Source of the DNA: Roseivivax isoporae LMG 25204
GTDB lineage: Bacteria; Pseudomonadota; Alphaproteobacteria; Rhodobacterales; Rhodobacteraceae
DNA length: 64,000 bases
Assembly (NCBI RefSeq): GCF_000521865.1
Contig: NZ_JAME01000015.1
Span: 41,113 to 105,112 of the forward strand
Direction: 5' to 3'
Of the stretch, positions 43,968 to 52,481 are shown in pieces. A model generated the notes under the pieces. The model saw only the letters and a list, made by a program, of their open reading frames with translations, had not been told where the DNA came from and made no database searches. The translations under genes were made by a program, and so were the position numbers. Position 1 is the stretch's first letter. The number at the start of each line of letters is the position of its first letter.

Positions 43968-44905
43968 GGCGTGGCACGGTACCGCTCGGCGCGCTGTTGC
44001 TGCTGCTTGTCGCGGCGAGCCTCGCGATCGGGGTCGGCACGCTGCGTGCGGATGCAGAGGGGCTCTGGCTCGTCGCCGTCAGCCGTGCGCCTCGCACCGC
44101 CGCCGCGCTTCTGGCCGGCGCGGGTCTGGCGGTCGCCGGCGTGATCATGCAGATGCTGGCGCGCAACCGCTTCGTCGATCCCTCGACCGCCGGCACGGGG
44201 CAGGCGGCGGCGTTGGGGCTCGTCGCGGTCACCCTCGCCGCGCCCGGCGCCGCGCTCTGGGTCAAGATGCTGGCCGCCCTCGCCGCGGCGCTGATCGGGA
44301 CCGCCGGGTTCCTCGTGCTGGTGCGCCGGCTGCCGCCGCGCGAGCCGCTTCTCGTCCCGCTGACCGGCATCGTCTACGGCGGAATCCTCGGCGCGGCCGC
44401 GACCTTTCTCGCCTACGAGCGCGACCTGCTGCAGCTCGTCGACATCTGGATGAGCGGCGAGTTCTCGGGCGTCATGCTGGGCCGCTACGAGTTCCTCTGG
44501 ATCGCCGGGGCGCTGACCGTCCTCGCTTTCGCCTATGCCAACCAGTTCACCATCGCGGGGCTCGGCGCGGACATGAGCACCGCGCTCGGGCTCGGCTACG
44601 GGCAGGTGATGGCCCTGGGGCTTGCCGCCGTCGCGGGCATCACCGCGGTGACGGTGGTGACCGTCGGGCTCGTGCCCTTCGTCGGCCTTGTCGTGCCGAA
44701 CATCGTCAGCCGCCTGCGCGGCGACAACCTGCGCGCCACGCTGCCGCTCGTGGCGCTCTCGGGCGGGGCGCTCGTGCTGGCCTGCGACATCCTCGGACGG
44801 CTCCTCCGCTACCCGTTCGAGATCCCCGTCGGCACCGTCCTGGGCGTCGTGGGCGCCGGCATCTTCCTGTGGCTCCTGCACACGCGGCCCGCCCGTGGAA
44901 CATAG
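43964..44905 (+). CDS. FecCD-type siderophore permease (first)
   Basis: A 313-residue permease with about nine helices and the FecCD family signature: MLARNRFVDPSTAGTGQAAA, LVPFVGLVVPNIVSRLRGDN and GGALVLACDILGRLL. The start appears to be TTG at 43964, since it gives full length (about 314 is usual) and overlaps the binding-protein stop as TTGA; other starts would cut the first helix. It makes a heterodimer with the next permease. Confidence 0.9.
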   Translation: MRRGTVPLGALLLLLVAASLAIGVGTLRADAEGLWLVAVSRAPRTAAALLAGAGLAVAGVIMQMLARNRFVDPSTAGTGQAAALGLVAVTLAAPGAALWVKMLAALAAALIGTAGFLVLVRRLPPREPLLVPLTGIVYGGILGAAATFLAYERDLLQLVDIWMSGEFSGVMLGRYEFLWIAGALTVLAFAYANQFTIAGLGADMSTALGLGYGQVMALGLAAVAGITAVTVVTVGLVPFVGLVVPNIVSRLRGDNLRATLPLVALSGGALVLACDILGRLLRYPFEIPVGTVLGVVGAGIFLWLLHTRPARGT

Positions 44906-45836
44906 GCGCCTCGTCCTCGCGGCGGCGGCCTTCACGCTGGCGTCGGTGCTGTTCCTGACGCTCGGCGCGCGCGGCAACTGGAGCTTCGCGCTCATGTTCC
45001 GTGCCGAGCGGCTCCTCGCGCTCGCGGTCGTCGGCACCGCCGTCGCCTGGTCGACGATCGCGTTCCAGACGGTGACCGGCAACCGCATCCTGACGCCGTC
45101 GATCATGGGGTTCGACGCGCTCTACCTGCTGATCCAGACCATGCTTGTCGCCGCGCTGGGCGGGCTCGGGGCCGCGACGCTCGGCGCCCTGCCACGCTTC
45201 GGGATCGAGACCGGCCTGATGATCGGCGCGGCGCTCGTGCTCTTCGCCGTCCTGCTGCGCCGCGGCGCCGACCTCACCCTTCTCGTGCTGACCGGCATCG
45301 TCTTCGGCATCCTGTTCCGCTCGCTCGCGGGGCTCGTGAACCGCCTGATCGACCCGTCCGAATTCGCGATCGTGCAGGGCGCGGCCTTCGCCCGGTTCAC
45401 CACGGTGGACGACCGCCTGCTGTGGATCGGCACGGCGGCGACGGCGCTTGCGGCCGCGCTGCTCTGGCGCCGGCGCGACAGGCTCGACGTGGTGGCGCTC
45501 GGGCGCGAGACCGCGATCGGGCTCGGGATCGACCATGACCGCGAGGCGCGGCGCCTCCTAGCACTGGTCGCGGTGCTGGTGTCGGTCTCCACCGCGCTGG
45601 TGGGGCCGGTCGTGTTCTTCGGCCTGCTCGTCTCGGCGATCACCCACGGCATCGCCGGTACCTGGCGGCATGCGACGGTGCTGCCGCTCTCGGGCCTCGT
45701 GTCGGCGACCATCCTCGTGGGCGGACAGACGCTGTTCGAGCGCGTGCTGGCCTTCGAGACCTCGGTCTCGGTGGTGATCGAGGGGCTGGGCGGGCTCGTC
45801 TTCCTGTTCCTGATCTTCCGGAGGTCCGCGCGATGA
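44895..45836 (+). CDS. FecCD-type siderophore permease (second)
   Basis: A 313-residue permease: GTG start at 44895, overlapping the upstream gene by 11 bases. Motifs TVTGNRILTPSIMGFDALYLL and ALVGPVVFFGLLVSAITHGI are those of the FecCD/FatC group. It ends in ATGA shared with the ATPase gene, so all three importer genes are tightly translated together. Confidence 0.9.
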   Translation: MEHRRLVLAAAAFTLASVLFLTLGARGNWSFALMFRAERLLALAVVGTAVAWSTIAFQTVTGNRILTPSIMGFDALYLLIQTMLVAALGGLGAATLGALPRFGIETGLMIGAALVLFAVLLRRGADLTLLVLTGIVFGILFRSLAGLVNRLIDPSEFAIVQGAAFARFTTVDDRLLWIGTAATALAAALLWRRRDRLDVVALGRETAIGLGIDHDREARRLLALVAVLVSVSTALVGPVVFFGLLVSAITHGIAGTWRHATVLPLSGLVSATILVGGQTLFERVLAFETSVSVVIEGLGGLVFLFLIFRRSAR

Positions 45837-46582
45837 TCGAGATCGACGAGGTCAGCGCCACGCTGGGCGGCACGCGGGTGCTCGACCGGGTGAGCGCCCG
45901 CATCGCGCCGGGGCGCGTCACGGCGCTTGTCGGGCCGAACGGCGCCGGCAAGTCGACGCTCCTGGCGGTTATTGGGCGCCTGCTGAAGCCCTCGAGCGGC
46001 ACCGTGCGCCTCGACGGCCGCGAGATCTCGGCGATCCCCTCGCCGGATCTGGCCCGGCGTCTGGCGATCCTGAGGCAGGCGACACAGATCGCGCCGCGGC
46101 TCACGCTGCGCGACCTCGTGGGCTTCGGCCGCTATCCGCATTCCGGCGGGCGGCTCGGCGACGCCGACCGTGCCATCGTCGAGACCTGCCTCGCCGAGCT
46201 CGATCTCGCCCCCTTCGCCGACCGCCATCTCGACTCCGTGTCGGGCGGCCAGCGCCAGCGGGCGCTGATCGCGATGACGCTGGCGCAGACGCCCGGGGTC
46301 CTGCTGCTCGACGAGCCGCTCAACAATCTCGACCTCGGGCACGTGCGCCGGACGATGGACGTGCTCGCCGCCCGCGCCCGGGCCGGCACCGCCGTGGTCG
46401 TCGTCCTGCACGACCTGACGGTCGCCGCGCGCTTCGCCGACGACCTCGTGGCCCTCAAGGCCGGCCGCCTCTTCGCGTCCGGGCCGCCCGAAGACGTGCT
46501 GACGGCCGATACCCTGAGCGCGCTCTACGAGACCGACATCGCGGTTCACGACGTCGCCGGCACCCGTGTCGTCATGGCGTGA
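45833..46582 (+). CDS. Siderophore ABC transporter ATP-binding protein
   Basis: A 249-residue ATPase of the FepC/FatE type: Walker A GPNGAGKSTL, signature VSGGQRQRALIAM, Walker B VLLLDEPLNNLD, H-loop VLHDL. The ATG overlaps the stop of the second permease by 4 bases. This is the last gene of the importer operon; the 222 bases after it are the leader of the 941-residue repeat-protein gene. Confidence 0.93.
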   Translation: MIEIDEVSATLGGTRVLDRVSARIAPGRVTALVGPNGAGKSTLLAVIGRLLKPSSGTVRLDGREISAIPSPDLARRLAILRQATQIAPRLTLRDLVGFGRYPHSGGRLGDADRAIVETCLAELDLAPFADRHLDSVSGGQRQRALIAMTLAQTPGVLLLDEPLNNLDLGHVRRTMDVLAARARAGTAVVVVLHDLTVAARFADDLVALKAGRLFASGPPEDVLTADTLSALYETDIAVHDVAGTRVVMA

Positions 46583-46682
46583 TGCGGGCGCGCGATCGTC
46601 CCGCAGTGCCCGGCCGGACGGCGGTCAAGCCTTGTGGAGGGAGTGCCCTGGTATCATCTAAAGATGCGACTTTTCCCGAGTT

Positions 46683-46693
46683 ACATACTTAAG
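46683..46693. promoter_or_regulatory. ACATACTTAAG motif in leader of repeat protein
   Basis: ACATACTTAAG shares ACATAC-N3-AG with ACATACTTTAG and ACATACGAAAG found before the repeat proteins at 61497 and 63627. Here it lies 122 bases before the start codon instead of the 58-94 seen in those two. Confidence 0.35.
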
Positions 46694-46804
46694 AATGTAG
46701 ACCTCTGCGAGAAGGATGGTATGTAATGGCGACGAGAATGTATCACGACTCGCGCCACGTCTGCTGAATGCGGTCCCTCTGGCGCGGGCAAGGAGCGCGC
46801 CAAG

Positions 46805-49630
46805 GTGGTGTCCAGCGGGGAAAAAAGGGAAACCTCTACGCGCCATGCCGCGCAGGAGACGGTGCGCGCCCCGGACCTCGACCTCAGGCTGCGGGACGGC
46901 CCGAATGGGCGCGCTGACGCCGCGCCGTCCGGCATCGCCACGGCCGCGGCAAGTGCCATCGGCATGGGCCTCGCCGCGCAGAGCGCGACCGCGGACGGAC
47001 AGCAGGCGCTGCGGGACGTCGCCGACGCGGCAAAGGCGAACGCCGGCGAGCGCGAGGCGACCGAGGCTGCAGGTCCGGGCGAAACGCTGGTTGCGGGACC
47101 TGCGCGAACCGGCGAGGCGGCCGATGCGGCGCCGCCGGAGGCCGATGCAGCGGCTGCCGTGGGTCCCGTGCCCGTGGCCGATCCCGCAGCGGCGGGGGGC
47201 GATGCCGGCCCGCCTCCCGTCGAGATCGACGTCGCTGACGGCACCTTCCCGTTTCCCTCCCGCGCGGCCGAGGAGGCCCCCGATCCTGTCGAGGTCGCCC
47301 GCGCGGGAACGACTGCCGCAATCCAGGCCGCGCCCTCACCCTCCGTGAACGTGTCCGCGCAGGACGCCGGTGCCCCGCCGCTCGCGTCCGATCCGGGCTT
47401 CGAGGAAACCGCCCCGGAGGACGCGCTCGACACGGGTGTGGCGGATCGCCCGGTCGACGACACGGCCAGCGAGGACGGCGTGCTGGGCGACGTCCTCGAT
47501 CCTGTCGTCGCCGACGAAGGCCTGCTCGACAGCACGCTCGACACGGTCGTGGGGGGGGACGGCTTGGTCGATGGCGTGCTCGGGGATGGCGGTGTCGTCG
47601 ACGAGGTCCTCGATACCGTTTTGGGTGAAGGCGGCCTCCTGGACGGCGTTGCCGGCGAAGAGGGCCTGCTCGATGGCGTGCTGGGCGAGGACGGCGTGGT
47701 GGACGACGTCCTCGACACGGTTGTGGGCGAGGACGGGCTTCTCGACGGCGTGGTCGGCGAGGACGGCTTGCTCGACAGCACTCTCGACACGGTCGTGGGC
47801 GAAGAGGGCCTGCTCGATGGCGTGCTGGGCGAGGACGGCGTGGTGGACGACGTCCTCGACACGGTTGTGGGCGAGGACGGGCTTCTCGACGGCGTGGTCG
47901 GCGAGGACGGCTTGCTCGACAGCACTCTCGACACGGTCGTGGGCGAGGATGGCCTGGTCGACGGCGTTCTGGGCGAGGACGGCGTGGTGGACGACGTCCT
48001 CGACACGGTTGTGGGCGAGGACGGGCTTCTCGACGGCGTGGTCGGCGAGGACGGCCTGCTCGACAGCACGCTCGACACGGTCGTCGGAGAGGAAGGCCTC
48101 GTCGATGGCGCGCTGGGCGAGGACGGCGTGGTGGACGACGTCCTCGACACGGTCGTGGGCGAGGACGGGCTTCTCGACGGCGTGGTCGGCGAGGACGGCC
48201 TGCTCGACAGCACGCTCGACACGGTCGTCGGAGAGGATGGCCTGGTCGACGGCGTGCTGGGCGAGGACGGCTTGGTTGGCGGTCTTCTCGGTGGCCTGCT
48301 TGGCGGCGGATCGGAAGAGGCCGGGTCCGCTGTCGATGCCGGTGACGCGGCCGACGTGTCGGGGGAGGTCGGGGATACGGCCGACGTCATCGCAGACATG
48401 GTGGACGAGGGCGTCGCCAATGATCGCACCCTCGGAACCGTCCTTGGCGATGAAGGTGCGGTCGACGCCGTCCTCGGCGACGGCGGTGTGGTCGAAAGCG
48501 CACTCGACGCGGTTGGTGCTGGGGACGGCGTGGGGGATCCGCTCCTCGGAGAGGGCTCGGTCACCGATGATGTCGTCGAAGCCGTGGCCGGCGATGACGG
48601 CCTGTTGGACGCGGTCACGGGCGACGACGGTGTGCTTGACGATACGCTGGATGCGGTCACAGGCGACGCGGGCGTCATCGAGAACACCCTCGATACCGTC
48701 GTCGGTGAAGACGGTGTTCTTCATGGTGCCGTGGACGCCGTGTCGGACGGGGATGGGCTGATCGGGGGGCTGGTCGGCGGATTGCTGTCGCGCGGGGCAC
48801 GCGACCCGGCGCAGGCCGTCAGCGACGAGGTCGAGAGCGAGGAAGCGTCCGCGGAAACGACGGCCGCAAGTTCTGCCGAGGAGGCGGAGGGAGAGGCTCT
48901 GGCGGGCCGAGACGCGAGCGCGGCCCTGGTCGAGGAGACCGCCGTCGACGCGGGCGCGACTTCGGAAGGCGACCCGGACGATGCGGGCGAACCCGCCGGC
49001 GAACCGGTCGCCGGCGACATGCCGGAGGCGACTGCACCGTCCGCGGGTCCCGAGCCGGAGCCGTCGGACGCCGACGCCACCGACCCTGCCGCCACCGATG
49101 GCGTTGCTCCCGACGCGGGTTCCGGCGAACCACTGGCTGCAGACGCCGGAGAGGCGCCGGATGACGAGGACGACGGGTTCCTCGAAAGCCTGTTCGCCTC
49201 GGGAGACGGCGATGGCCTGCTCGACGGACTGCTCGGCGAGACCGACACCTTCGGCCTCGACGTCGTGCACTCGGTGGGCGACAGCGCCGACGACCTGCTC
49301 GGCGCGCTCGGGATCGATGGGCAACTTTCCGGCACGTTGGTGGATGACGGCATCATCGGCGGTGACGGCGATGCAGGCGCTGACGAGGTGGACATGCTGC
49401 TGTCGCGGATCCTTGGCAGCACCGTTGACGGCGATCTCTTTGCTGGCGGCCAGACCGCGCTCGACGCGCTGCTCGGGGGCGATGACACGCTGGTCGCCGA
49501 GGGCGACGACAGCCTGCTGGGCGAGGCGGCCATCGACGACGCCGTGGATGCGCTCTGGGGCGACAGCGGCGACGGCGGCGGACTGATCGGCGGCCTCTTC
49601 GGCGGGGCGACAGAGGAAGAGGGCGGCTGA
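46805..49630 (+). CDS. 941-residue Gly/Asp/Leu repeat protein, candidate type I secretion substrate
   Basis: Start is GTG at 46805 or 46808, with AAGGAGCG upstream. There is no signal peptide and no obvious BapA-prefix fold; an early Ala/Gly stretch (TAAASAIGMGLAAQSA, near residue 45) resembles the segment in the sister proteins. Residues about 220-500 are tandem units such as GEDGLLDGVVGEDGLLDSTL, with a 48-residue (144-bp) superunit in four near-identical copies. A Glu/Ser/Ala/Pro-rich spacer and a second, looser repeat block end in GDGGGLIGGLFGGATEEEGG. The chain is strongly acidic and Leu/Val-rich at fixed spacing. A secreted surface or matrix polymer is inferred; no known family is recognised. 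Confidence 0.75.
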   Translation: MVSSGEKRETSTRHAAQETVRAPDLDLRLRDGPNGRADAAPSGIATAAASAIGMGLAAQSATADGQQALRDVADAAKANAGEREATEAAGPGETLVAGPARTGEAADAAPPEADAAAAVGPVPVADPAAAGGDAGPPPVEIDVADGTFPFPSRAAEEAPDPVEVARAGTTAAIQAAPSPSVNVSAQDAGAPPLASDPGFEETAPEDALDTGVADRPVDDTASEDGVLGDVLDPVVADEGLLDSTLDTVVGGDGLVDGVLGDGGVVDEVLDTVLGEGGLLDGVAGEEGLLDGVLGEDGVVDDVLDTVVGEDGLLDGVVGEDGLLDSTLDTVVGEEGLLDGVLGEDGVVDDVLDTVVGEDGLLDGVVGEDGLLDSTLDTVVGEDGLVDGVLGEDGVVDDVLDTVVGEDGLLDGVVGEDGLLDSTLDTVVGEEGLVDGALGEDGVVDDVLDTVVGEDGLLDGVVGEDGLLDSTLDTVVGEDGLVDGVLGEDGLVGGLLGGLLGGGSEEAGSAVDAGDAADVSGEVGDTADVIADMVDEGVANDRTLGTVLGDEGAVDAVLGDGGVVESALDAVGAGDGVGDPLLGEGSVTDDVVEAVAGDDGLLDAVTGDDGVLDDTLDAVTGDAGVIENTLDTVVGEDGVLHGAVDAVSDGDGLIGGLVGGLLSRGARDPAQAVSDEVESEEASAETTAASSAEEAEGEALAGRDASAALVEETAVDAGATSEGDPDDAGEPAGEPVAGDMPEATAPSAGPEPEPSDADATDPAATDGVAPDAGSGEPLAADAGEAPDDEDDGFLESLFASGDGDGLLDGLLGETDTFGLDVVHSVGDSADDLLGALGIDGQLSGTLVDDGIIGGDGDAGADEVDMLLSRILGSTVDGDLFAGGQTALDALLGGDDTLVAEGDDSLLGEAAIDDAVDALWGDSGDGGGLIGGLFGGATEEEGG
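47688..48263 (+). repeat. Coding tandem repeat, about four copies of 144 bp
   Basis: GGACGACGTCCTCGACACGG recurs at 47701, 47845, 47989 and 48133, exactly 144 bases apart. The translated unit alternates blocks of 14 and 10 residues (GEDGVVDDVLDTVV, GEDGLLDGVV, GEDGLLDSTLDTVV, GEEGLLDGVL). Copies differ by few bases, implying recent expansion or homogenisation. Confidence 0.92.
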
Positions 49631-49930
49631 TGCGTGGAATGGAGCAACCCGTTGGCAGTATGGACTTTCCGTATGGCGCGTCCGGCCAATTCACGATGCG
49701 GGCCATGTGCTTGGAAACATCCCAGACGCGACGGTGAAGGTGCAGGGCAGCCGGGTGCGGGATCGACTTTCGGGCGCGTGACCTCGCGCTTTCGTCGATG
49801 TGCGGGAAGCGATTCGCCGCGGCGCGGAATTCCCATGCCCTGGTGCGAGACGTCGAGGCGAGGCGTGATGGATCGGGATTCGAGCGGATAATTCTGTGGT
49901 TATGGATTCGTGTATCGACCTAAATCCAGG

Positions 49931-49959
49931 TTGACAGGCGTTCCGTGCATATTCATATT
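49931..49959 (+). promoter_or_regulatory. Sigma70-type promoter of the type I secretion operon
   Basis: TTGACA (49931-49936), a 17-base spacer, then CATATT (49954-49959). This is the best consensus match seen in the window, on the right strand to drive genes from 50396. The implied leader is about 430 bases, unusually long. Confidence 0.5.
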
Positions 49960-49973
49960 TCGGATACTCTTCA

Positions 49974-50002
49974 AACATTACCTACATGTATCTGAAAATG
50001 TT
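49974..50002. promoter_or_regulatory. Nested palindromes just after the secretion-operon promoter
   Basis: AACATT (49974-49979) and AATGTT (49997-50002) flank a central TACATGTA (49983-49990), giving a nearly symmetric site centred near 49987. This is a plausible operator overlapping the predicted transcription start. Confidence 0.45.
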
Positions 50003-50395
50003 AAATTTTTTAGTTTATGTGCAAACATGTTTTCAAATGCAGCCAGAAATGCCGAAGAGCGGAGGACCGCTGCGCGGCGCTCGGGACGGCCTTTCGAGAC
50101 TTGCGGATCCGGAATGCGGGACGCCTGAAGAGAATGAGGAGAATCTAGGGAGAAAGTATGGTTCGACATGCATTTCGGGAGGGTTCTGAGCAAAATTTTA
50201 TCACCGGATGATCGTGTCAAGATTGCAATTGATCCGATAGGACTTTGCCGATAGACCGAAATGATGTGGGCATCACGCACCTTTCGCGCCTGTCCACGTG
50301 TTGCCCCGCCGGCGAATGGGGTGGTGAGTGTGGGCGTGGTTTGCCCGGAGTTCGGCAGAGGCCGTCGTCACCGAAAGTAATGAGGAGCCGGGCGA

Positions 50396-51196
50396 ATGAG
50401 CATTGAGGTCGTCGTGCAACCCGCGGGGGGAGACGAAGTCCCGTCCCGCCTGTCCGGGTCGCGCCTGATGCTCAATGCCGCGACGACTCTCACGCTGCCC
50501 GAAACGACCCCGCCGATCTCCGAGACGCTGAAGGTGGGCGCCGATCTCAGGATGTCCTTCGAGGATGGCCGGCAACTCTATGTCGAAAACTTCTTCTCGA
50601 TCGATGAGCAGGGCAATTTCAGCACGCTCCAGACCGCCGATGGCCGCACGGCCGTATCGGGACTGAGCGCTCCGGAACCTGCGGCTTCGGATCTCTCCGG
50701 GGCGGCGGACCTGTCCGGGGACGCCGTGCCGACCGCGGCTGCTGCAGCTTCTGATGGCGACGCCGGAGGCCTTGTTGCGGAGGACGCCGGGGGAGGCGGG
50801 GACGCCCAAGGCTGGTCGAGCACTGCGACGCTTGCCGGCCTGGGCCTCGTGTCGGGGTTCGGATCGACGAGCCTGCTGACATCCGACGGCGGCGGGGGGG
50901 ATGGCGGCGAAACCGGGGCACCGACACCTGCGCCTGATGCCGCGACCGCGGTTGCCGCGGGGGCGGCTCCGGACCTGGGCGACGACGTCGATGCGCTGCT
51001 GACCCTGATCGAGGATGGCGCGGGCGACGCCCAGTTCGCCGCGGACATCGCCGCGCTTACGGGCGGGGCGCCGCACGCGCAGGACGAGGCCGGCGTGACG
51101 TTTCGCAGTTCGGCGGATGCAGCCCTCGCGCACTCCGACGCGCCGCCCACGGTCTTCGACATCGATCCCGCCACTGTCACGGAGGGTGAAGGATGA
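50396..51196 (+). CDS. Short BapA-prefix-like protein, first gene of type I secretion operon
   Basis: A 266-residue protein. Residues 1-85 form a compact beta-rich domain (MLNAATTLTLPETTPPISET, ADLRMSFEDGRQLYVENFFS) like the prefix domain at the N-terminus of BapA/Bap/LapF-type adhesins. An acidic Ala/Gly/Asp linker follows, then a hydrophobic STATLAGLGLVSGFGSTSLL segment and a low-complexity tail. Unlike true adhesins it has no repeats, and it ends at the ATGA shared with the TolC gene. It may be a structural subunit, a secretion pilot, or a retained plug of the machine. GAGGAGCC precedes the start. Confidence 0.7.
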   Translation: MSIEVVVQPAGGDEVPSRLSGSRLMLNAATTLTLPETTPPISETLKVGADLRMSFEDGRQLYVENFFSIDEQGNFSTLQTADGRTAVSGLSAPEPAASDLSGAADLSGDAVPTAAAAASDGDAGGLVAEDAGGGGDAQGWSSTATLAGLGLVSGFGSTSLLTSDGGGGDGGETGAPTPAPDAATAVAAGAAPDLGDDVDALLTLIEDGAGDAQFAADIAALTGGAPHAQDEAGVTFRSSADAALAHSDAPPTVFDIDPATVTEGEG

Positions 51197-52443
51197 GAGC
51201 AGCGTTCCGAAGCATTCTCGTCATGGCCGCGTGCGCCTGGATGATGCTTGGCTCCGCCGCGCTGGCCCAGATGGCCCTGCCGCAAGCGGCGCGGCTTGCC
51301 ACCGAGCTTGATCCGAACGTGACCTCGCTGCGCCAGCAGGTTGCCAGCCGTTCTCTCGACGTTCAGGCGGCGCGGGACGAGTATTACCCAAGTGTCAGCG
51401 TTTCCGCGGACAGCAACACCACGGACGCGAATGGCCCCGGCCTCACGCTCACGGTGTCGCAGGTCCTGTACGATTGGGGGCTCATCCGCAGCAAGATCAG
51501 GGCTGCCTCGCAGGTGCGGGTGCAGGCGGTGTCGGACCTCAAGATGGCCGTGGAGGACCTGTCGCTGCGCGTCTCGGAGGCCTTTCTCGACGTCGAGGTC
51601 TTCGAGCGCAAGATCGCCCTCACGCGAGAATACATGGACTATGCCGGACGGCTCGCCCGGCAGGCAGAGGACCGCGCCCGCGCAGGGCTCGGAGACAACG
51701 GCGAGGTGGCGCGGGCCCGGCTCGAGATCGCCCGTGCGCAGGACCAGCTGAACAGCCTGCGTTCCGATCGCGACATGGCGCTGACACAGATCTCTTTCCT
51801 CACGGGGCGCGCGCCCGGGGGCGTGCTGCCGCCGCCCAATCTCGATTTCCCGGAACAGTATGGCACCGATGCCGCGATCCTATCTGCCGTGCGCATCGCC
51901 CCCGACTACATCGCCGCACGGGCGCGCGCCGCCGAGGCCGAGGCCGGGGTCGCGCGGGCCCGCGCGTCGCGGCTGCCCACGATCAAGTTGCAGGCGCAAG
52001 GACGCACCGATCTGAATGGCGGGCGCACGCGCACGGCGGTCGGGGTTTCGGCGGGCGTGGACCTCAACGCGTCGAGCATAGGTGGACGCGCCATCCAGGT
52101 GGCACAGGCGGATTTCGAGGCGGCGAAGTCTTCGCTGCGCGCCGTCGAACGCCAGATGTCCAATACCGCCCGCACCGCGCTGCAGCACATTTCGGCGCTG
52201 CGCGCCACCGAGGCCGCGCGCGGCGTGCAACTCGACCAGGCCGAAAGGGTGCTGGAGAACTACGAACAGCAGTTCATCGCGGGTCAACGCGAGCTGATCG
52301 ACGTGCTGACGACGGGGCGCGATCTCTACGACGCGCAGATCGATCAGGTGGATACGTACGACGAACGAAAACGCACGGAATACGAGGCCGCACGAGATCT
52401 CGGCGTTCTGGGCACGCTGATCCTCTCGTCGTCGCCGACCTGA
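51193..52443 (+). CDS. TolC family outer-membrane channel of type I secretion system
   Basis: A 416-residue TolC-type protein, shorter than the housekeeping one. Signal peptide MLGSAALAQ; paired OEP repeats with VSVSADSNTTDANGPGLTLT, VLYDWGLIRSKIRAASQVRV, and YEQQFIAGQRELIDVLTTGR near the end. The start overlaps the preceding gene by 4 bases. It is followed by the ABC exporter after a 38-base gap, as in dedicated LapE/BapA-type export operons. Confidence 0.9.
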   Translation: MRAAFRSILVMAACAWMMLGSAALAQMALPQAARLATELDPNVTSLRQQVASRSLDVQAARDEYYPSVSVSADSNTTDANGPGLTLTVSQVLYDWGLIRSKIRAASQVRVQAVSDLKMAVEDLSLRVSEAFLDVEVFERKIALTREYMDYAGRLARQAEDRARAGLGDNGEVARARLEIARAQDQLNSLRSDRDMALTQISFLTGRAPGGVLPPPNLDFPEQYGTDAAILSAVRIAPDYIAARARAAEAEAGVARARASRLPTIKLQAQGRTDLNGGRTRTAVGVSAGVDLNASSIGGRAIQVAQADFEAAKSSLRAVERQMSNTARTALQHISALRATEAARGVQLDQAERVLENYEQQFIAGQRELIDVLTTGRDLYDAQIDQVDTYDERKRTEYEAARDLGVLGTLILSSSPT

Positions 52444-52481
52444 CGAAGCGAGGAGCTTGTAATGAGTTGGAGTGTCTTCAA

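Larger units (their letters stand above)
49631..50395. other. 765-bp intergenic region with AT-rich core
   Basis: No convincing gene. The left 260 bases are GC-rich without conserved features. Roughly 49890-50250 is AT-rich (TTAAATTTTTTAGTTTATG and similar) and carries a promoter-like sequence and overlapping palindromes. Short open frames here (49634-49891, 49910-50128, and 49978-50280 on the minus strand) lack ribosome sites and family features. Confidence 0.6.

Noticed and set aside
47688..48263. CRISPR-like regular repeats
   Set aside because: Repeat units are contiguous and translate in frame; there are no unique spacers and no cas genes.
47336..49324. 662-codon minus-strand frame and others opposite the 941-residue repeat protein
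   Set aside because: The coding repeats create open frames in several phases. The + strand frame was kept because its repeats resemble those of the independently located proteins at 61497 and 63627, and it has a ribosome site.
49978..50280. 100-codon minus-strand frame in the AT-rich leader
   Set aside because: No ribosome site, no family features, and it overlaps the predicted promoter and palindromes.
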